Source of the DNA: Isosphaeraceae bacterium
Lineage (GTDB): Bacteria > Planctomycetota > Planctomycetia > Isosphaerales > Isosphaeraceae
Assembly (NCBI GenBank): GCA_031291845.1
Contig: JARLIH010000371.1
Span: forward strand, 1 to 32,749
Direction of reading: 5' to 3'
Length of the DNA: 32,749 bases
Part shown: one piece after another, positions 10,794 through 18,690 of the stretch
How positions within the stretch are numbered: the stretch's first letter is position 1
Layout: every line of letters begins with the position of its first letter
Notes under the pieces: generated by a model
Told to the model about the DNA's origin: nothing
The model's database searches: none
Seen by the model: only the letters and a program-made list of their open reading frames with translations
Made by a program: the position numbers and the translations under genes

Positions 10794-11780
10794 ATGACCC
10801 CAAAAGTATCCGCGTTCAACCCTGTTGAATCCCGCCCCGCCTACCGTCGGGGGCCGCACTGGGTCGCGCTGTTTGCGGCGGCCTTTACCCTGCCGCTCCT
10901 GTTCGTCGGCGGCTCGGTGACGACGTACCGGTTCGGGCTCGCCGTGCCCGACTGGCCGACGACGTTCCACGTCAACATGTTCCTGTACGACTTCTGGAAC
11001 GCCCCTTTTGGCGTGCGCGTCGAGCACACGCACCGCCTCTACGGGGCCGCCGTCGGTCTCGCCACGATCTTCTTGGCCGTCTGGTTCCTGGCGTTCGAGC
11101 GCAGGCGGTGGATGAAGGGGCTCGGCGTGCTCGCACTCGCGACCGTGATCGTCCAGGGGGTGCTCGGCGGAACGCGGGTCACGCAAACCTCGACCCTCCT
11201 GGCAGCCGTGCACGGCTGTATGGGGCAGGCATTTTTCGGCTTGATGGTCGCGCTTTGCGTGCTGACGGGGTCCGACTGGCTCGGTAATGCCCAACTCTCG
11301 GCCGACGCGCAACGTCTTCGCCGGCGCTCCGTGGTGATGGTCGGTCTGATCTACGCACAGATCGCGCTCGGTGCCTGGCTCCGCCATTACGGCACGGTGC
11401 CGGCGCTCGTCATTCACGCCGTGATCGCCTTGGCCGTCTGGAGTCATGCTGCGGCGCTCTCGATCAGGATCGAGCGGCACAAGTCCGCAGTCCCCGGGCT
11501 GGTCCCCGCCGCGCGGGCGATGGCGCTGGCGGTAACGCTCCAGGTGGTGCTCGGGCTCGCCGCCTGGATGCTCCTTTTGCCGTTCGACCACGTCCCGCGC
11601 CCCGTATCGCTCTGGCAGGCGATGGTACGCACGGCCCACCAAACCAACGGCGCTCTGCTGCTGGGCTCAGCCGTGGTGCTGGCCCTTCGCGCTTGCCGTC
11701 ACCAGGGTCCGGCAGCCGCGACGGCGGCAGCTCCGGCCTCGACGAAATTGGCCCCCTGGAACCTGGAGACCGTGGCGTGA
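10794..11780 (+). CDS. ctaA: Haem A synthase
   Basis: A 328-aa integral membrane protein with about eight helices. It oxidises the haem O methyl group to give haem A for CoxA. Haem-ligand histidine motifs lie at EHTHRLYG, AAVHGCMGQ, VIHAVIAL and RTAHQTNGALL, and the characteristic VPDWPTTF precedes the first. The two four-helix halves are visible as internal symmetry. The start is uncertain: ATG at 10794 is taken, with GTG at 10788 two codons upstream; neither has a good Shine-Dalgarno sequence. The C-terminal tail is Ala-rich. It overlaps ctaB by four bases (GTGA), so translation is likely coupled. Confidence 0.92.
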   Translation: MTPKVSAFNPVESRPAYRRGPHWVALFAAAFTLPLLFVGGSVTTYRFGLAVPDWPTTFHVNMFLYDFWNAPFGVRVEHTHRLYGAAVGLATIFLAVWFLAFERRRWMKGLGVLALATVIVQGVLGGTRVTQTSTLLAAVHGCMGQAFFGLMVALCVLTGSDWLGNAQLSADAQRLRRRSVVMVGLIYAQIALGAWLRHYGTVPALVIHAVIALAVWSHAAALSIRIERHKSAVPGLVPAARAMALAVTLQVVLGLAAWMLLLPFDHVPRPVSLWQAMVRTAHQTNGALLLGSAVVLALRACRHQGPAAATAAAPASTKLAPWNLETVA

Positions 11781-12715
11781 AGACGGCGGCAACGACGATC
11801 CTTGGCCGGCCCGGACTCGCTGAGCCCCCGACCGACGCGGCCCTGACCGCGGCCGGTGGCAAGCTGGCGGCGTTCGCAGCGCTCACCAAGCCGCGCATCG
11901 CCGTGATGGTGCTCGTCACCGTCGCCACGGGTTTCGTGCTCGGCGCAAGGGGGGCGTCGCACCCCGCGACGCTCGTTTTCACCCTGCTCGGCACCGGGCT
12001 GGTCGCCGGAGGCGCAAGCGCCTGGAACCAGCTCTGGGAGCGGCACCGCGACAGCCGGATGAAGCGGACTGCGGGCCGCCCTCTCCCGGCGGGGCGGGTC
12101 ACACCCCTCGAGGCCGGCGTCTTCGGTGGCGTGATCGCCGGGCTCGGACTCGCGATCCTTGTCCTCGCCACAAACCTGGCGGCGGCCGGCGTGGCCCTGG
12201 CGACGCTGGTGCTTTACGTCTTCGTCTATACCCCCCTCAAGTGGCGGACGACCCTGAACACCGCCGTGGGGGCAGTTCCGGGTGCGCTCCCGCCGGTTAT
12301 CGGTTGGGCCGCCGCGACCGGTCAGGTCAGCATCGAGGCCTGGGCGCTCTTCCTCGTCGTCTTCCTGTGGCAGTTCCCCCACTTCCTGGCGATCGCCTGG
12401 ATCTACCGCGTCGACTATCGGCGCGGCGGCCACAAGATGCTTCCGGTGGTCGACCCTCGTGGTTTCATCACCGGGCGCCAGGCCGCGGGGTATGCCCTGG
12501 CACTGGTCCCGGCCGGGCTCTTACCTGCGGTGATCGGCCTTGCCGGACCGTATTACTTCACCGGGGCCCTGGCCATGGGGTTGTTCTATCTCGCGTATGC
12601 CGTCCGGTTCTGGGCAGACGTCGATGACACGTCGGCCCGCCGGCTCTTGCGAGCGTCGTTCATCTACCTGCCCGCGATCCTGGTGCTGCTGCTTCTCAAC
12701 CCGCTGCCGGCCTGA
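11777..12715 (+). CDS. ctaB: Protohaem IX farnesyltransferase (haem O synthase)
   Basis: A 312-aa UbiA-superfamily prenyltransferase that adds a farnesyl group to haem B, the step before CtaA. The prenyl-diphosphate/Mg motif is ASAWNQLWERHRDSRMKRT followed by GRPLPAGR. The second conserved region is AWIYRVDYRRGGHKMLPVVD. About nine hydrophobic helices are present. GTG at 11777 is chosen because it has GGAG at 11765-11768 with 8-base spacing and overlaps the ctaA stop. An upstream start at 11693 would run deep into ctaA. The first 35 residues are a soluble extension. Confidence 0.95.
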   Translation: MKTAATTILGRPGLAEPPTDAALTAAGGKLAAFAALTKPRIAVMVLVTVATGFVLGARGASHPATLVFTLLGTGLVAGGASAWNQLWERHRDSRMKRTAGRPLPAGRVTPLEAGVFGGVIAGLGLAILVLATNLAAAGVALATLVLYVFVYTPLKWRTTLNTAVGAVPGALPPVIGWAAATGQVSIEAWALFLVVFLWQFPHFLAIAWIYRVDYRRGGHKMLPVVDPRGFITGRQAAGYALALVPAGLLPAVIGLAGPYYFTGALAMGLFYLAYAVRFWADVDDTSARRLLRASFIYLPAILVLLLLNPLPA

Positions 12716-12751
12716 GCGCCAGGCGCGTTTTTCCGAGGGTGGATATCCGCG

Positions 12752-13705
12752 ATGGCACAAACCGCCGCTCCTCCGACGACCCCCGACCTGGACCACCACG
12801 TCACGCCAGCCGGCCACATCCCGGTTCAGCACGCGCCGGTGACACCGGGCAAGGTGGCGATGTGGCTCTTCCTCGCCACCGAAATCATGTTCTTCACCGG
12901 GCTGATCGGGTCGTACATCGTCCTCCGGGCCGGCAGTCCTCCCCGGTCATACACCAACCTGTACAGTCCGAACACGCCCCTCGAGGGTTTGCTGAACACC
13001 GAGGGTGTGTTCATCGAGCACGTCGGCTCCGACCCCGCCCGGGTCGCGGCCGCGATCAAGAGTGTCGCGGGTCTCGACGAGGAACACGTGAAGGAACTGG
13101 CCCGCGACCACAGCCTCGTCAACGGGCTGACGTCCGACAAGGCCCACCGGCTTCACGACGAGCTCGAATCGGCCGGCGCCCATGTCGAGATCGAGCGGCT
13201 CAAGCAGTACAACTGGCCAAAGCCGTATGACAAATTCACGAACCCGCTCGATATCGACCTGACCGCCGCGAACACGTTCATCCTGATCTGTTCGTCCGTC
13301 GCGATGGTCCTCGCCCTCAGCGCGTTTCAGCGCGACGAGCGCAAGAAGGGGACGCTCTGGCTGCTGGCGACCACGCTCATCGGTTCCGTCTTCCTGAGCA
13401 TCCAGGTCATCGAATATTACGGATTGATGTTCGGCCACCACTACCCCGCGGGAATCAGCGCGACGGGGCACTTCCGGCCCAGCGCAAGCCTCTTCGCCTC
13501 CTGTTTCTTCACGATGACCGGCTTCCACGGGGCACACGTGACCGGAGGGGTCATCGCCCTGGGTTGCCTCACGATTCGCTCGGCCCTCTCGGGCTGCACG
13601 GCCTACAACAAGCACCACTACAGTCCGGTCGAGCTGATCGGCCTCTACTGGCACTTCGTCGACCTGGTCTGGATCATCCTCTTCACGCTCGTTTACCTGC
13701 TCTGA
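12752..13705 (+). CDS. coxC: Cytochrome c oxidase subunit III with a bL12-like insert
   Basis: Subunit III, 317 aa, clearly longer than compact bacterial versions of about 200 aa. The family core is present: TPGKVAMWLFLATEIMFFTG (helix 1, 31-50), FFTMTGFHGAHVTGG (252-266) and YWHFVDLVWIILFTLVYLL at the C terminus. Between helix 1 and the next helix (starting about 172) lie some 110 extra residues. Residues 85-148 resemble the C-terminal domain of ribosomal protein bL12: AIKSVAGLDEEHVKELARD, then GLTSDKAHRLHDELESAG and AHVEI. ATG at 12752 begins 36 bp after ctaB. Subunit III stabilises CoxA and its proton uptake; the role of the insert is unknown. Confidence 0.93.
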   Translation: MAQTAAPPTTPDLDHHVTPAGHIPVQHAPVTPGKVAMWLFLATEIMFFTGLIGSYIVLRAGSPPRSYTNLYSPNTPLEGLLNTEGVFIEHVGSDPARVAAAIKSVAGLDEEHVKELARDHSLVNGLTSDKAHRLHDELESAGAHVEIERLKQYNWPKPYDKFTNPLDIDLTAANTFILICSSVAMVLALSAFQRDERKKGTLWLLATTLIGSVFLSIQVIEYYGLMFGHHYPAGISATGHFRPSASLFASCFFTMTGFHGAHVTGGVIALGCLTIRSALSGCTAYNKHHYSPVELIGLYWHFVDLVWIILFTLVYLL

Positions 13706-13768
13706 TGCCGGTCGGCGGGTTGTGGTAGTCTGATACTGCGGTGCACTCACGTACGGGGAACCTTACCA

Positions 13769-14221
13769 ATGGCCGAGACGAACCCAGGCGATCAGCCGCA
13801 CACGATCGAACAGCCGAACGAGCCGTACGTGCGCATGGACGAGACGCGCGAGCAGGAGCTCGAGAAAGAGTCGCACACGTCGCTCTATCTCAAAGTCTGG
13901 GCGGGGCTCGCCATCTTCACGGCGCTCGAGTACGTCTACGCCCATATCTTCAAGGACGCCTTCGCTGTTCTGGTGCTCGGCCTGATGACGATGGCGATCA
14001 TCAAGGCGGCCATGGTGGGCTGGTACTTCATGCACTTGAAGTTCGAGGGGAAGTGGGTCTATGCGATGCTCGTCCCCGCGGGCGTGCTCGCAACGATCAT
14101 CGTTCTCGCCTTGTACCCCGACTTGGCCCTGCAGCCGGTGACGGAGGAAAACCCGTCCGACGAGGAAGCCGAGTCGGTCTGGCACGAGCCCGCCGCCGTC
14201 CCCCCGATCGTCCACGGTTGA
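13769..14221 (+). CDS. coxD: Cytochrome c oxidase subunit IV (prokaryotic type)
   Basis: A 150-aa small oxidase subunit with three hydrophobic helices at about residues 40-58, 65-85 and 92-114. The diagnostic stretch is AAMVGWYFMHLKFEGKW, typical of prokaryotic COX4/CyoD-like subunits. The first 36 residues and the last 35 are acidic, soluble extensions. It follows coxC by 63 bp and precedes the SCO gene, as in other planctomycete-type cox clusters. It is thought to assist CuB and oxidase assembly. The Shine-Dalgarno sequence (GGGGAA) is weak. Confidence 0.88.
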   Translation: MAETNPGDQPHTIEQPNEPYVRMDETREQELEKESHTSLYLKVWAGLAIFTALEYVYAHIFKDAFAVLVLGLMTMAIIKAAMVGWYFMHLKFEGKWVYAMLVPAGVLATIIVLALYPDLALQPVTEENPSDEEAESVWHEPAAVPPIVHG

Positions 14222-14276
14222 CCTCGACCGAGGCGCAACATTCGTCTGCCAATCTTTTGTATGAACGGTCCCGCCC

Positions 14277-15350
14277 GTGTTCGCTTCCTATCGCAACGGC
14301 ATCGCGCTCGTCCTGGGCACCATCGCGCTCGCTCTCGCTGTGTGCCTCGGCACGGTGCGTACTGCCGCCGTGGCCACGGCCGGCCATGACCTCGGCGAGC
14401 AGGCGTACCGGCTTGGAACGTTTCGACTCACGGAGCGTTCCGGACGCGTCGTGACCGACGCCGACCTGGCCGACCGGGTTTGGGTCGCCTCGTTCATCTT
14501 CACCCGCTGTCCTGCCTCGTGCCCGCGCATCTCGAGCGCGATGAAGGGCCTCCAAGGAAAGCTCGCGCGTTCGAGCGTTCAGCTCGTAAGCCTGTCGGTC
14601 GACCCCACGCACGACACGCCCGCCGTGCTGGCCGACTATGCAAGGCGGTTCGAGGCCGATCCCGAGCGCTGGTGGTTCCTGACGGGACCGAAGGACGACG
14701 TCTACCGGCTGATCCTGGAGCAGTTCCGCCTGGGCGTCGCCGAATCGAGTACCGAGGACCAGAAGGAAGGGGCCGAAGCCGTCTCGCACAGCGCCAAGCT
14801 CGCGCTCGTGGCACCCGGGAACGCCGTGGTCGGGTACTATAACGCCGACGAACCCGACGACATCAAGGCGTTGGCCGGGAAAGCCTCGCAGCTCGCGGCC
14901 AGCCGATCCGCGGCGTTGCTCGCGCCCTGGGTCCGCGGGTTGCCGGCGGTCAACGCCGCGCTCAACAGCCTGTGCGCGATCCTCCTCATCACCGGCTGGA
15001 CGCTGATCCGCTCGGGCCAGGCACGCGCGCACGCGGCGTGCATGATCCTGGGCGTCGTCGTGTCGGCCCTCTTCTTGACGTGCTACCTCGTCTACCATTT
15101 TCACGCGGGCAGCGTCCCGTACCGTGGCCACGGCGCATTGCGACTGATCTACCTCACGGTCCTGCTTTCGCACACGGTCCTGGCAATCGTCGTGGTCCCG
15201 CTCGTGATCTCGACGCTCGTGCGTGCAGCCCGACACGATTTCGTGCGGCACGCGCGCATCGCTCGCTTCACGTTTCCCGTCTGGCTCTACGTCTCGATGA
15301 CGGGCGTGGTCATCTACGTGATGCTCTACCAACTCCCCGGCAGCCGCTGA
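14277..15350 (+). CDS. SCO copper chaperone fused to CtaM (DUF420)
   Basis: A 357-aa two-domain protein. An N-terminal signal anchor (about residues 7-30) is followed by a thioredoxin-fold SCO domain with copper ligands C78-PAS-C82 (TRCPASCP) and H171 (VSHSAKL), which delivers copper to CuA of CoxB. From about residue 220 the protein becomes a four-helix membrane domain with sequence YLVYHFHAGSVPYRGHG and LLSHTVLAIVVVPLV, matching DUF420/CtaM, an oxidase assembly factor. The two activities are usually on separate genes. GTG at 14277 is the start; an ATG at 14261 is out of frame. It ends the operon, with palindromes between it and the converging hemH. Confidence 0.88.
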   Translation: MFASYRNGIALVLGTIALALAVCLGTVRTAAVATAGHDLGEQAYRLGTFRLTERSGRVVTDADLADRVWVASFIFTRCPASCPRISSAMKGLQGKLARSSVQLVSLSVDPTHDTPAVLADYARRFEADPERWWFLTGPKDDVYRLILEQFRLGVAESSTEDQKEGAEAVSHSAKLALVAPGNAVVGYYNADEPDDIKALAGKASQLAASRSAALLAPWVRGLPAVNAALNSLCAILLITGWTLIRSGQARAHAACMILGVVVSALFLTCYLVYHFHAGSVPYRGHGALRLIYLTVLLSHTVLAIVVVPLVISTLVRAARHDFVRHARIARFTFPVWLYVSMTGVVIYVMLYQLPGSR

Positions 15351-15359
15351 GAGGCTTCT

Positions 15360-15384
15360 GTAGGGGGGGCAGTGCCCACCCTAC
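15360..15384. repeat. TAGGG-type palindrome, GGTGGG stem (one mismatch)
   Basis: GTAGGGGGGGCA / TGCCCACCCTAC around a central G; one stem position is G opposite A. It lies 10 bp after the sco-ctaM stop, between converging genes. Confidence 0.75.
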
Positions 15385-15433
15385 CGTGTTCCATCGGCGT
15401 TTGGCGCCACGCCGCGCGGATTATCAACCCATC

Positions 15434-15453
15434 GGGCCGGCAATGGCCGGCCC
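15434..15453. repeat. GGCCGG-type palindrome
   Basis: GGGCCGGC-AATG-GCCGGCCC, 8-bp perfect arms, followed by TA so the right end reads CCCTA. It is the second palindrome in the convergent sco-ctaM/hemH gap. Confidence 0.75.
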
Positions 15454-15527
15454 TAAATCAATCCCGATGCGACTCTGCCGCGCTACGGTGTCGAGAAGCC
15501 CCTGGAGAGAGCCGCCGTGAATGTGGA

Positions 15528-16562
15528 TCAGTCCCGGCGCAGGAGACAGCAATCCACCGGGCAAACGTCGTGGCTCGGCCCGTACTGTCCGGACGCACGG
15601 CGCGGCACCGACGGGTCCAGGCGTTCTCGGACGAGCTCGCAAAGCATCGATACGAAACGCGGGTGCGTGCCGACCGTGCCGGTGCGATCCATGGAGAGAC
15701 CGAGTGTCTCGCAGGTCGCGCGGGCTTCCACGTCGAGGTCGTACAGGACTTCGAGGTGATCCGAGAGAAAGCCAATTGGGTGGATCACGACGTCCGTCGC
15801 ACGTTCTTCTTTGAGGGCGGCGAGGTGCTCGAGGATGTCGGGCTCTAACCAAGGGTCGCCGGGCCGGCCGCTACGACTCTGATAGACGAGCCGCCAGCAC
15901 TCGGGGTCGAGCGAGGCGGCTTCGGAGACGAGCCGGCAGGTCTCGACGAGCTGGCGTTCATAGTCACAATTGCGGGCCATGGACAGCGGAATGCTGTGCG
16001 CAGTGAACGCCACCCGGGCTGCGGGACGCCGGTCGGCCGGGAGCCGCTCCAAGGCCTCGCGCAGGCGTTCGGCGTTGGCCGCGACGAAATCGGGGTGGTT
16101 GTAGAAGACCCGAACCTTGTCGAGCGCCGGCGCGTCGGCACCGACTTCGGCCTGCGCCCGCGCGAGGTCCTCGCGGTACTGCCGGCAACTGGAATAGGAG
16201 CTGTACGCCGCCAGCACGACCGCCAAGGCCCGCTGCACGCCGGCGGCGGCCATCGTGCGCAGCGTGTCGGCGAGGAACGGGTGCCAGTTCCGGTTCCCCC
16301 AGTACAGCGGGAGCGGCTGACCCTGCCGGTCGAGCTCGGGTCGCAGCGCGTCCATCAGGGCGCGGACTTGTCCGTTGATCGGACTCGCGCCCCCGAAGTG
16401 GTTGTAATGCTCCGCGACTTCCAGCAACCGGGCCCGTGGCACGTTCCGCCCGCGAACCACGTTCTCCAGAAACGGGATGACGTCCTCCGGGCGCTCGGGG
16501 CCGCCAAAGCCGACGATCAGGATCGCATCATAAGGGAGCGAGGTTGCTGGCATGGTCGTCAT
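15528..16562 (-). CDS. hemH: Ferrochelatase (protohaem or coproporphyrin type)
   Basis: A 344-aa ferrochelatase that inserts Fe2+ into porphyrin. Visible family marks are the N-terminal AILIVGFGGPERPEDV, H189 in FTAHSIP (active-site His), and E271 in GFLSDHLEVLYD. Cysteines C126 (SSYSSCRQYRED), C334, C338 and C339 (DVCPVDCC at the C terminus) form a plausible [2Fe-2S] ligand set like that of actinobacterial enzymes. From sequence alone I cannot tell protoporphyrin from coproporphyrin use. It converges on the cox operon, which needs haem. ATG at 16562 is used; an in-frame ATG three codons later is possible. Confidence 0.93.
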   Translation of the reverse strand: MTTMPATSLPYDAILIVGFGGPERPEDVIPFLENVVRGRNVPRARLLEVAEHYNHFGGASPINGQVRALMDALRPELDRQGQPLPLYWGNRNWHPFLADTLRTMAAAGVQRALAVVLAAYSSYSSCRQYREDLARAQAEVGADAPALDKVRVFYNHPDFVAANAERLREALERLPADRRPAARVAFTAHSIPLSMARNCDYERQLVETCRLVSEAASLDPECWRLVYQSRSGRPGDPWLEPDILEHLAALKEERATDVVIHPIGFLSDHLEVLYDLDVEARATCETLGLSMDRTGTVGTHPRFVSMLCELVRERLDPSVPRRASGQYGPSHDVCPVDCCLLRRD

Positions 16563-16972
16563 AATGAGGGTTTCGTCATGAAGTCCGCGGCAGGAAATCG
16601 GGACCGTGGGGGTATTTGTGCCCCGTCGTAAGACCCATTTGTTGTATTCCCTCGGCGCCAGGACGCAAGCCCCGCTTGCCTGAGATCCCGTGGAATCGCG
16701 GGTCCTTACCGGCTGCCCGTTGACGCGGCAAAAAAAGCGCGGGTTCCCACGTCCACGTGTTACATTACCCCCGTGCGAGCGTGGCGTACGCGGGGCAAAT
16801 CGGACACGGTTGTTCGTGACGCACCCGGTTTTCTCGCAACCGTTTCGGAAAAACTGCGACCGGCTCTTGACGTACCAGGATAATCTCTTGACGTGGGCGT
16901 GTCAGGTTGCTGGGATGGTGCCGCGAAGGCGCTTTGGGCGCTTGACGCGACGGGCCCTGGGCGAGAGGTGGC
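16563..16972. other. 410-bp gap with repeated TTGACG hexamers
   Basis: Divergent non-coding region between hemH and the Gfo/Idh gene. It has four plus-strand TTGACG hexamers (16720, 16867, 16888 and 16942). Two of them are part of the 10-base direct repeat CTCTTGACGT at 16864-16873 and 16885-16894, 21 bp apart. No gene is supported. Confidence 0.55.
16864..16894 (+). promoter_or_regulatory. Direct repeat CTCTTGACGT x2, two helical turns apart
   Basis: The two identical 10-mers begin 21 bp apart, about 80-110 bp before the Gfo/Idh start. That spacing suits an activator dimer on one DNA face. Neither is followed by a good -10 box at 17 bp. Confidence 0.35.
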
Positions 16973-17968
16973 ATGGCGGGCACTGAGCTGCGGATGGGGA
17001 TCGTCGGCTGCGGTTACGCGGCGCGGATCCACCTCGACCGGCTGTTGGCGCTGAAGGGCGTCCGCGTGGTCGGCTGCGCTGACTCGGACCGGGCCGCGGC
17101 CGAGGCGCTGACAACCCAAGTTGGCGAGGCCGGCGGCCAGGCGATCGCGTTCACCGACCACCGGGAGCTGTTGCGACAAGCCGCACCTCAGGCGCTGGCG
17201 ATTTTCACGCCCCACATCGCGCACTACCGGCCGGCGATGGACGCGCTGCAGGCTGGCTGCCACGTCTTCGTCGAAAAGCCGCTTTCGACGAACCTGCAAG
17301 AAGCCGTCGACATCGTCGGCCTGGCGCGGGCCCGTGGTCTTAAGGTGGGCGTGGGTCACCAGTACCGGCTACGCCCCAGCCTGGTGGAGGCCCGCCGGCG
17401 ACTCGCGGCCGGCGCCATCGGTCCCGTCCGGCTCGTCACGGCGACCCTTGCGCTTCCTTGGCTCGAGACCCACTCCGGCACGGAGAACTCTTGGCGGTTC
17501 GACCCGAAAGCCGCGGGGGGAGGCATCCTCGCCGACGCAGGCGACCACTTGATCGATGCCCTGCTCTGGACGACGGGCCAGACCGCGGTTGAAGTTTCGG
17601 CCGTGCAGTCGCGGCACGAGTCGGGTCTCGACCTCGTCACCGCGGCGGCGATCCGGCTGGTTGACGGCACGCCCGCGACGCTCGCCGTGTCGGGCGTCTC
17701 CGCCGGGTCGTTGTTTGAGCTCAACTACTTCGGCGAGCACGGACGGCTGCGAATTACCGATCAAGCACTGCTCGAGGAGCACGACGGCCAGGCCGTGGAA
17801 ACGGTCGCCGCAGCGGAGCCGGCGGAGAGTATCGACGGCAACTTTGTCGCGGCCCTCCAAGGCACCGCAGCGCTCTGTTGCCCGGCCGACGAAGCCCTCG
17901 ACACGGTGCGGCTGCTGGAAGCGATCGCGCGCTCCGTAACAACCGCGCAAACGGTGCGGCTCATCTGA
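16973..17968 (+). CDS. Gfo/Idh/MocA-family oxidoreductase
   Basis: A 331-aa NAD(P)-dependent sugar or inositol dehydrogenase-like enzyme. The Rossmann fold opens with MGIVGCGYAARIH (about residues 8-20). The conserved EKP is in HVFVEKPLSTN (about 98-108). The catalytic-His region is GGGILADAGDHLIDALLW (about 182-199). The C-terminal alpha/beta domain starts near residue 125. Length is typical. ATG at 16973 has GAGAGG at 16963-16968 with a short spacer. Substrate is unknown; planctomycetes carry many paralogues, and no sugar-pathway gene is adjacent. Confidence 0.92.
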   Translation: MAGTELRMGIVGCGYAARIHLDRLLALKGVRVVGCADSDRAAAEALTTQVGEAGGQAIAFTDHRELLRQAAPQALAIFTPHIAHYRPAMDALQAGCHVFVEKPLSTNLQEAVDIVGLARARGLKVGVGHQYRLRPSLVEARRRLAAGAIGPVRLVTATLALPWLETHSGTENSWRFDPKAAGGGILADAGDHLIDALLWTTGQTAVEVSAVQSRHESGLDLVTAAAIRLVDGTPATLAVSGVSAGSLFELNYFGEHGRLRITDQALLEEHDGQAVETVAAAEPAESIDGNFVAALQGTAALCCPADEALDTVRLLEAIARSVTTAQTVRLI

Positions 17969-18024
17969 TGGTCGGCGCGACCGATCTCGTTGGGGAGAAT
18001 TACTTTGCTTTGCGACTCGTGGAC

Positions 18025-18054
18025 TTGACAAGCAGCCACAGCGTGGACTACCAG
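18025..18054 (+). promoter_or_regulatory. Candidate promoter of the acidic-protein gene
   Basis: A perfect TTGACA (18025-18030) is followed after 18 bp by TACCAG, a poor -10 match. It lies about 115 bp before the start at 18170. Confidence 0.3.
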
Positions 18055-18169
18055 TATGGCTCCGCCCTCGGCAATCGTCGGGATCGCGCACGGGGCGAGC
18101 CGGACCTTGGCAGAACTCCAAGTCGGGGAGCGCCCCTCCCCTGGAACCCTTGGCCTGAGGACCGACCTC

Positions 18170-18523
18170 ATGTGGGACCGTCTGGACATGATTGCGACGC
18201 TCGACGAACCCGCCCCCGGCTTGGCGGCTTGGGACGATGGGCTCGTTCCACCCGTTACCGACCGGCATCCGGGCGATGAGGAGGAAGACGAAGAATTCGA
18301 CGACGAAGTTGAAGACGACGAAGAAGAAGACCTCGACGACGACTTTGACGACGAAGAGGAAGATTTTGAAGACGAAGAGTTCGACGACGAGGACGAGCTC
18401 GACGAAGACCTCGACGACATTGACGACATCGACGTCGACGAAGAAGAGGACCTGGACGAAGACGAGGACGACCTCGACGACCTTGACGAAGAAGAGGAAG
18501 AAGAGGATTTGGAAGAGCTCTGA
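18170..18523 (+). CDS. Extremely acidic low-complexity protein
   Basis: A 117-aa protein of unknown function. The first 35 residues have normal composition (MWDRLDMIATLDEPAPGL and following, to about PVTDRHPG). The remaining 82 residues consist only of D and E (66 residues, about 80%) plus single F, V, L or I spaced every two to nine residues. Net charge is extremely negative. ATG at 18170 is preferred over an upstream start at 18056 because TGAGGA lies at 18156-18161 with 8-base spacing. There is no signal peptide or membrane segment. Possible roles include a DNA or nucleic-acid mimic, a cation buffer or a chaperone tail; none is shown. A strong hairpin follows at 18622. Confidence 0.75.
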   Translation: MWDRLDMIATLDEPAPGLAAWDDGLVPPVTDRHPGDEEEDEEFDDEVEDDEEEDLDDDFDDEEEDFEDEEFDDEDELDEDLDDIDDIDVDEEEDLDEDEDDLDDLDEEEEEEDLEEL

Positions 18524-18621
18524 CAGCGCCCGGGCGTTCCACATGGAACCCCTGTGAAATCGGCGAACTTCCGCTTGTTCGCCGCGCCTCGTTCTGGCTA
18601 TTCTGATGCTTTGCGACCCAC

Positions 18622-18657
18622 CGGCCCCCCGTGCGCGGCTTGCCGTGCCGGGGGCCG
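18622..18657. terminator. Long GC hairpin after the acidic-protein gene
   Basis: Outer stem CGGCCCCC / GGGGGCCG (8 bp) encloses an inner stem around GGCTTGCC. It starts 99 bp after the acidic-protein stop and ends 13 bp before the Shine-Dalgarno sequence of the TPR gene. The inner part is related to the palindrome at 2408-2426. It could be a terminator or a translation-modulating structure; there is no T-run. Confidence 0.5.
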
Positions 18658-18690
18658 CTGATCCTAGGCCGGGAAGGGAGCCACTTTCCG

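Noticed and set aside
14097..15332. 411-residue minus-strand ORF over coxD and sco-ctaM
   Set aside because: An antisense shadow; the sense strand has CxxxC and DUF420 sequence.
18056..18169. Longer start for the acidic protein
   Set aside because: The added residues have no Shine-Dalgarno support, whereas ATG 18170 has TGAGGA at good spacing.
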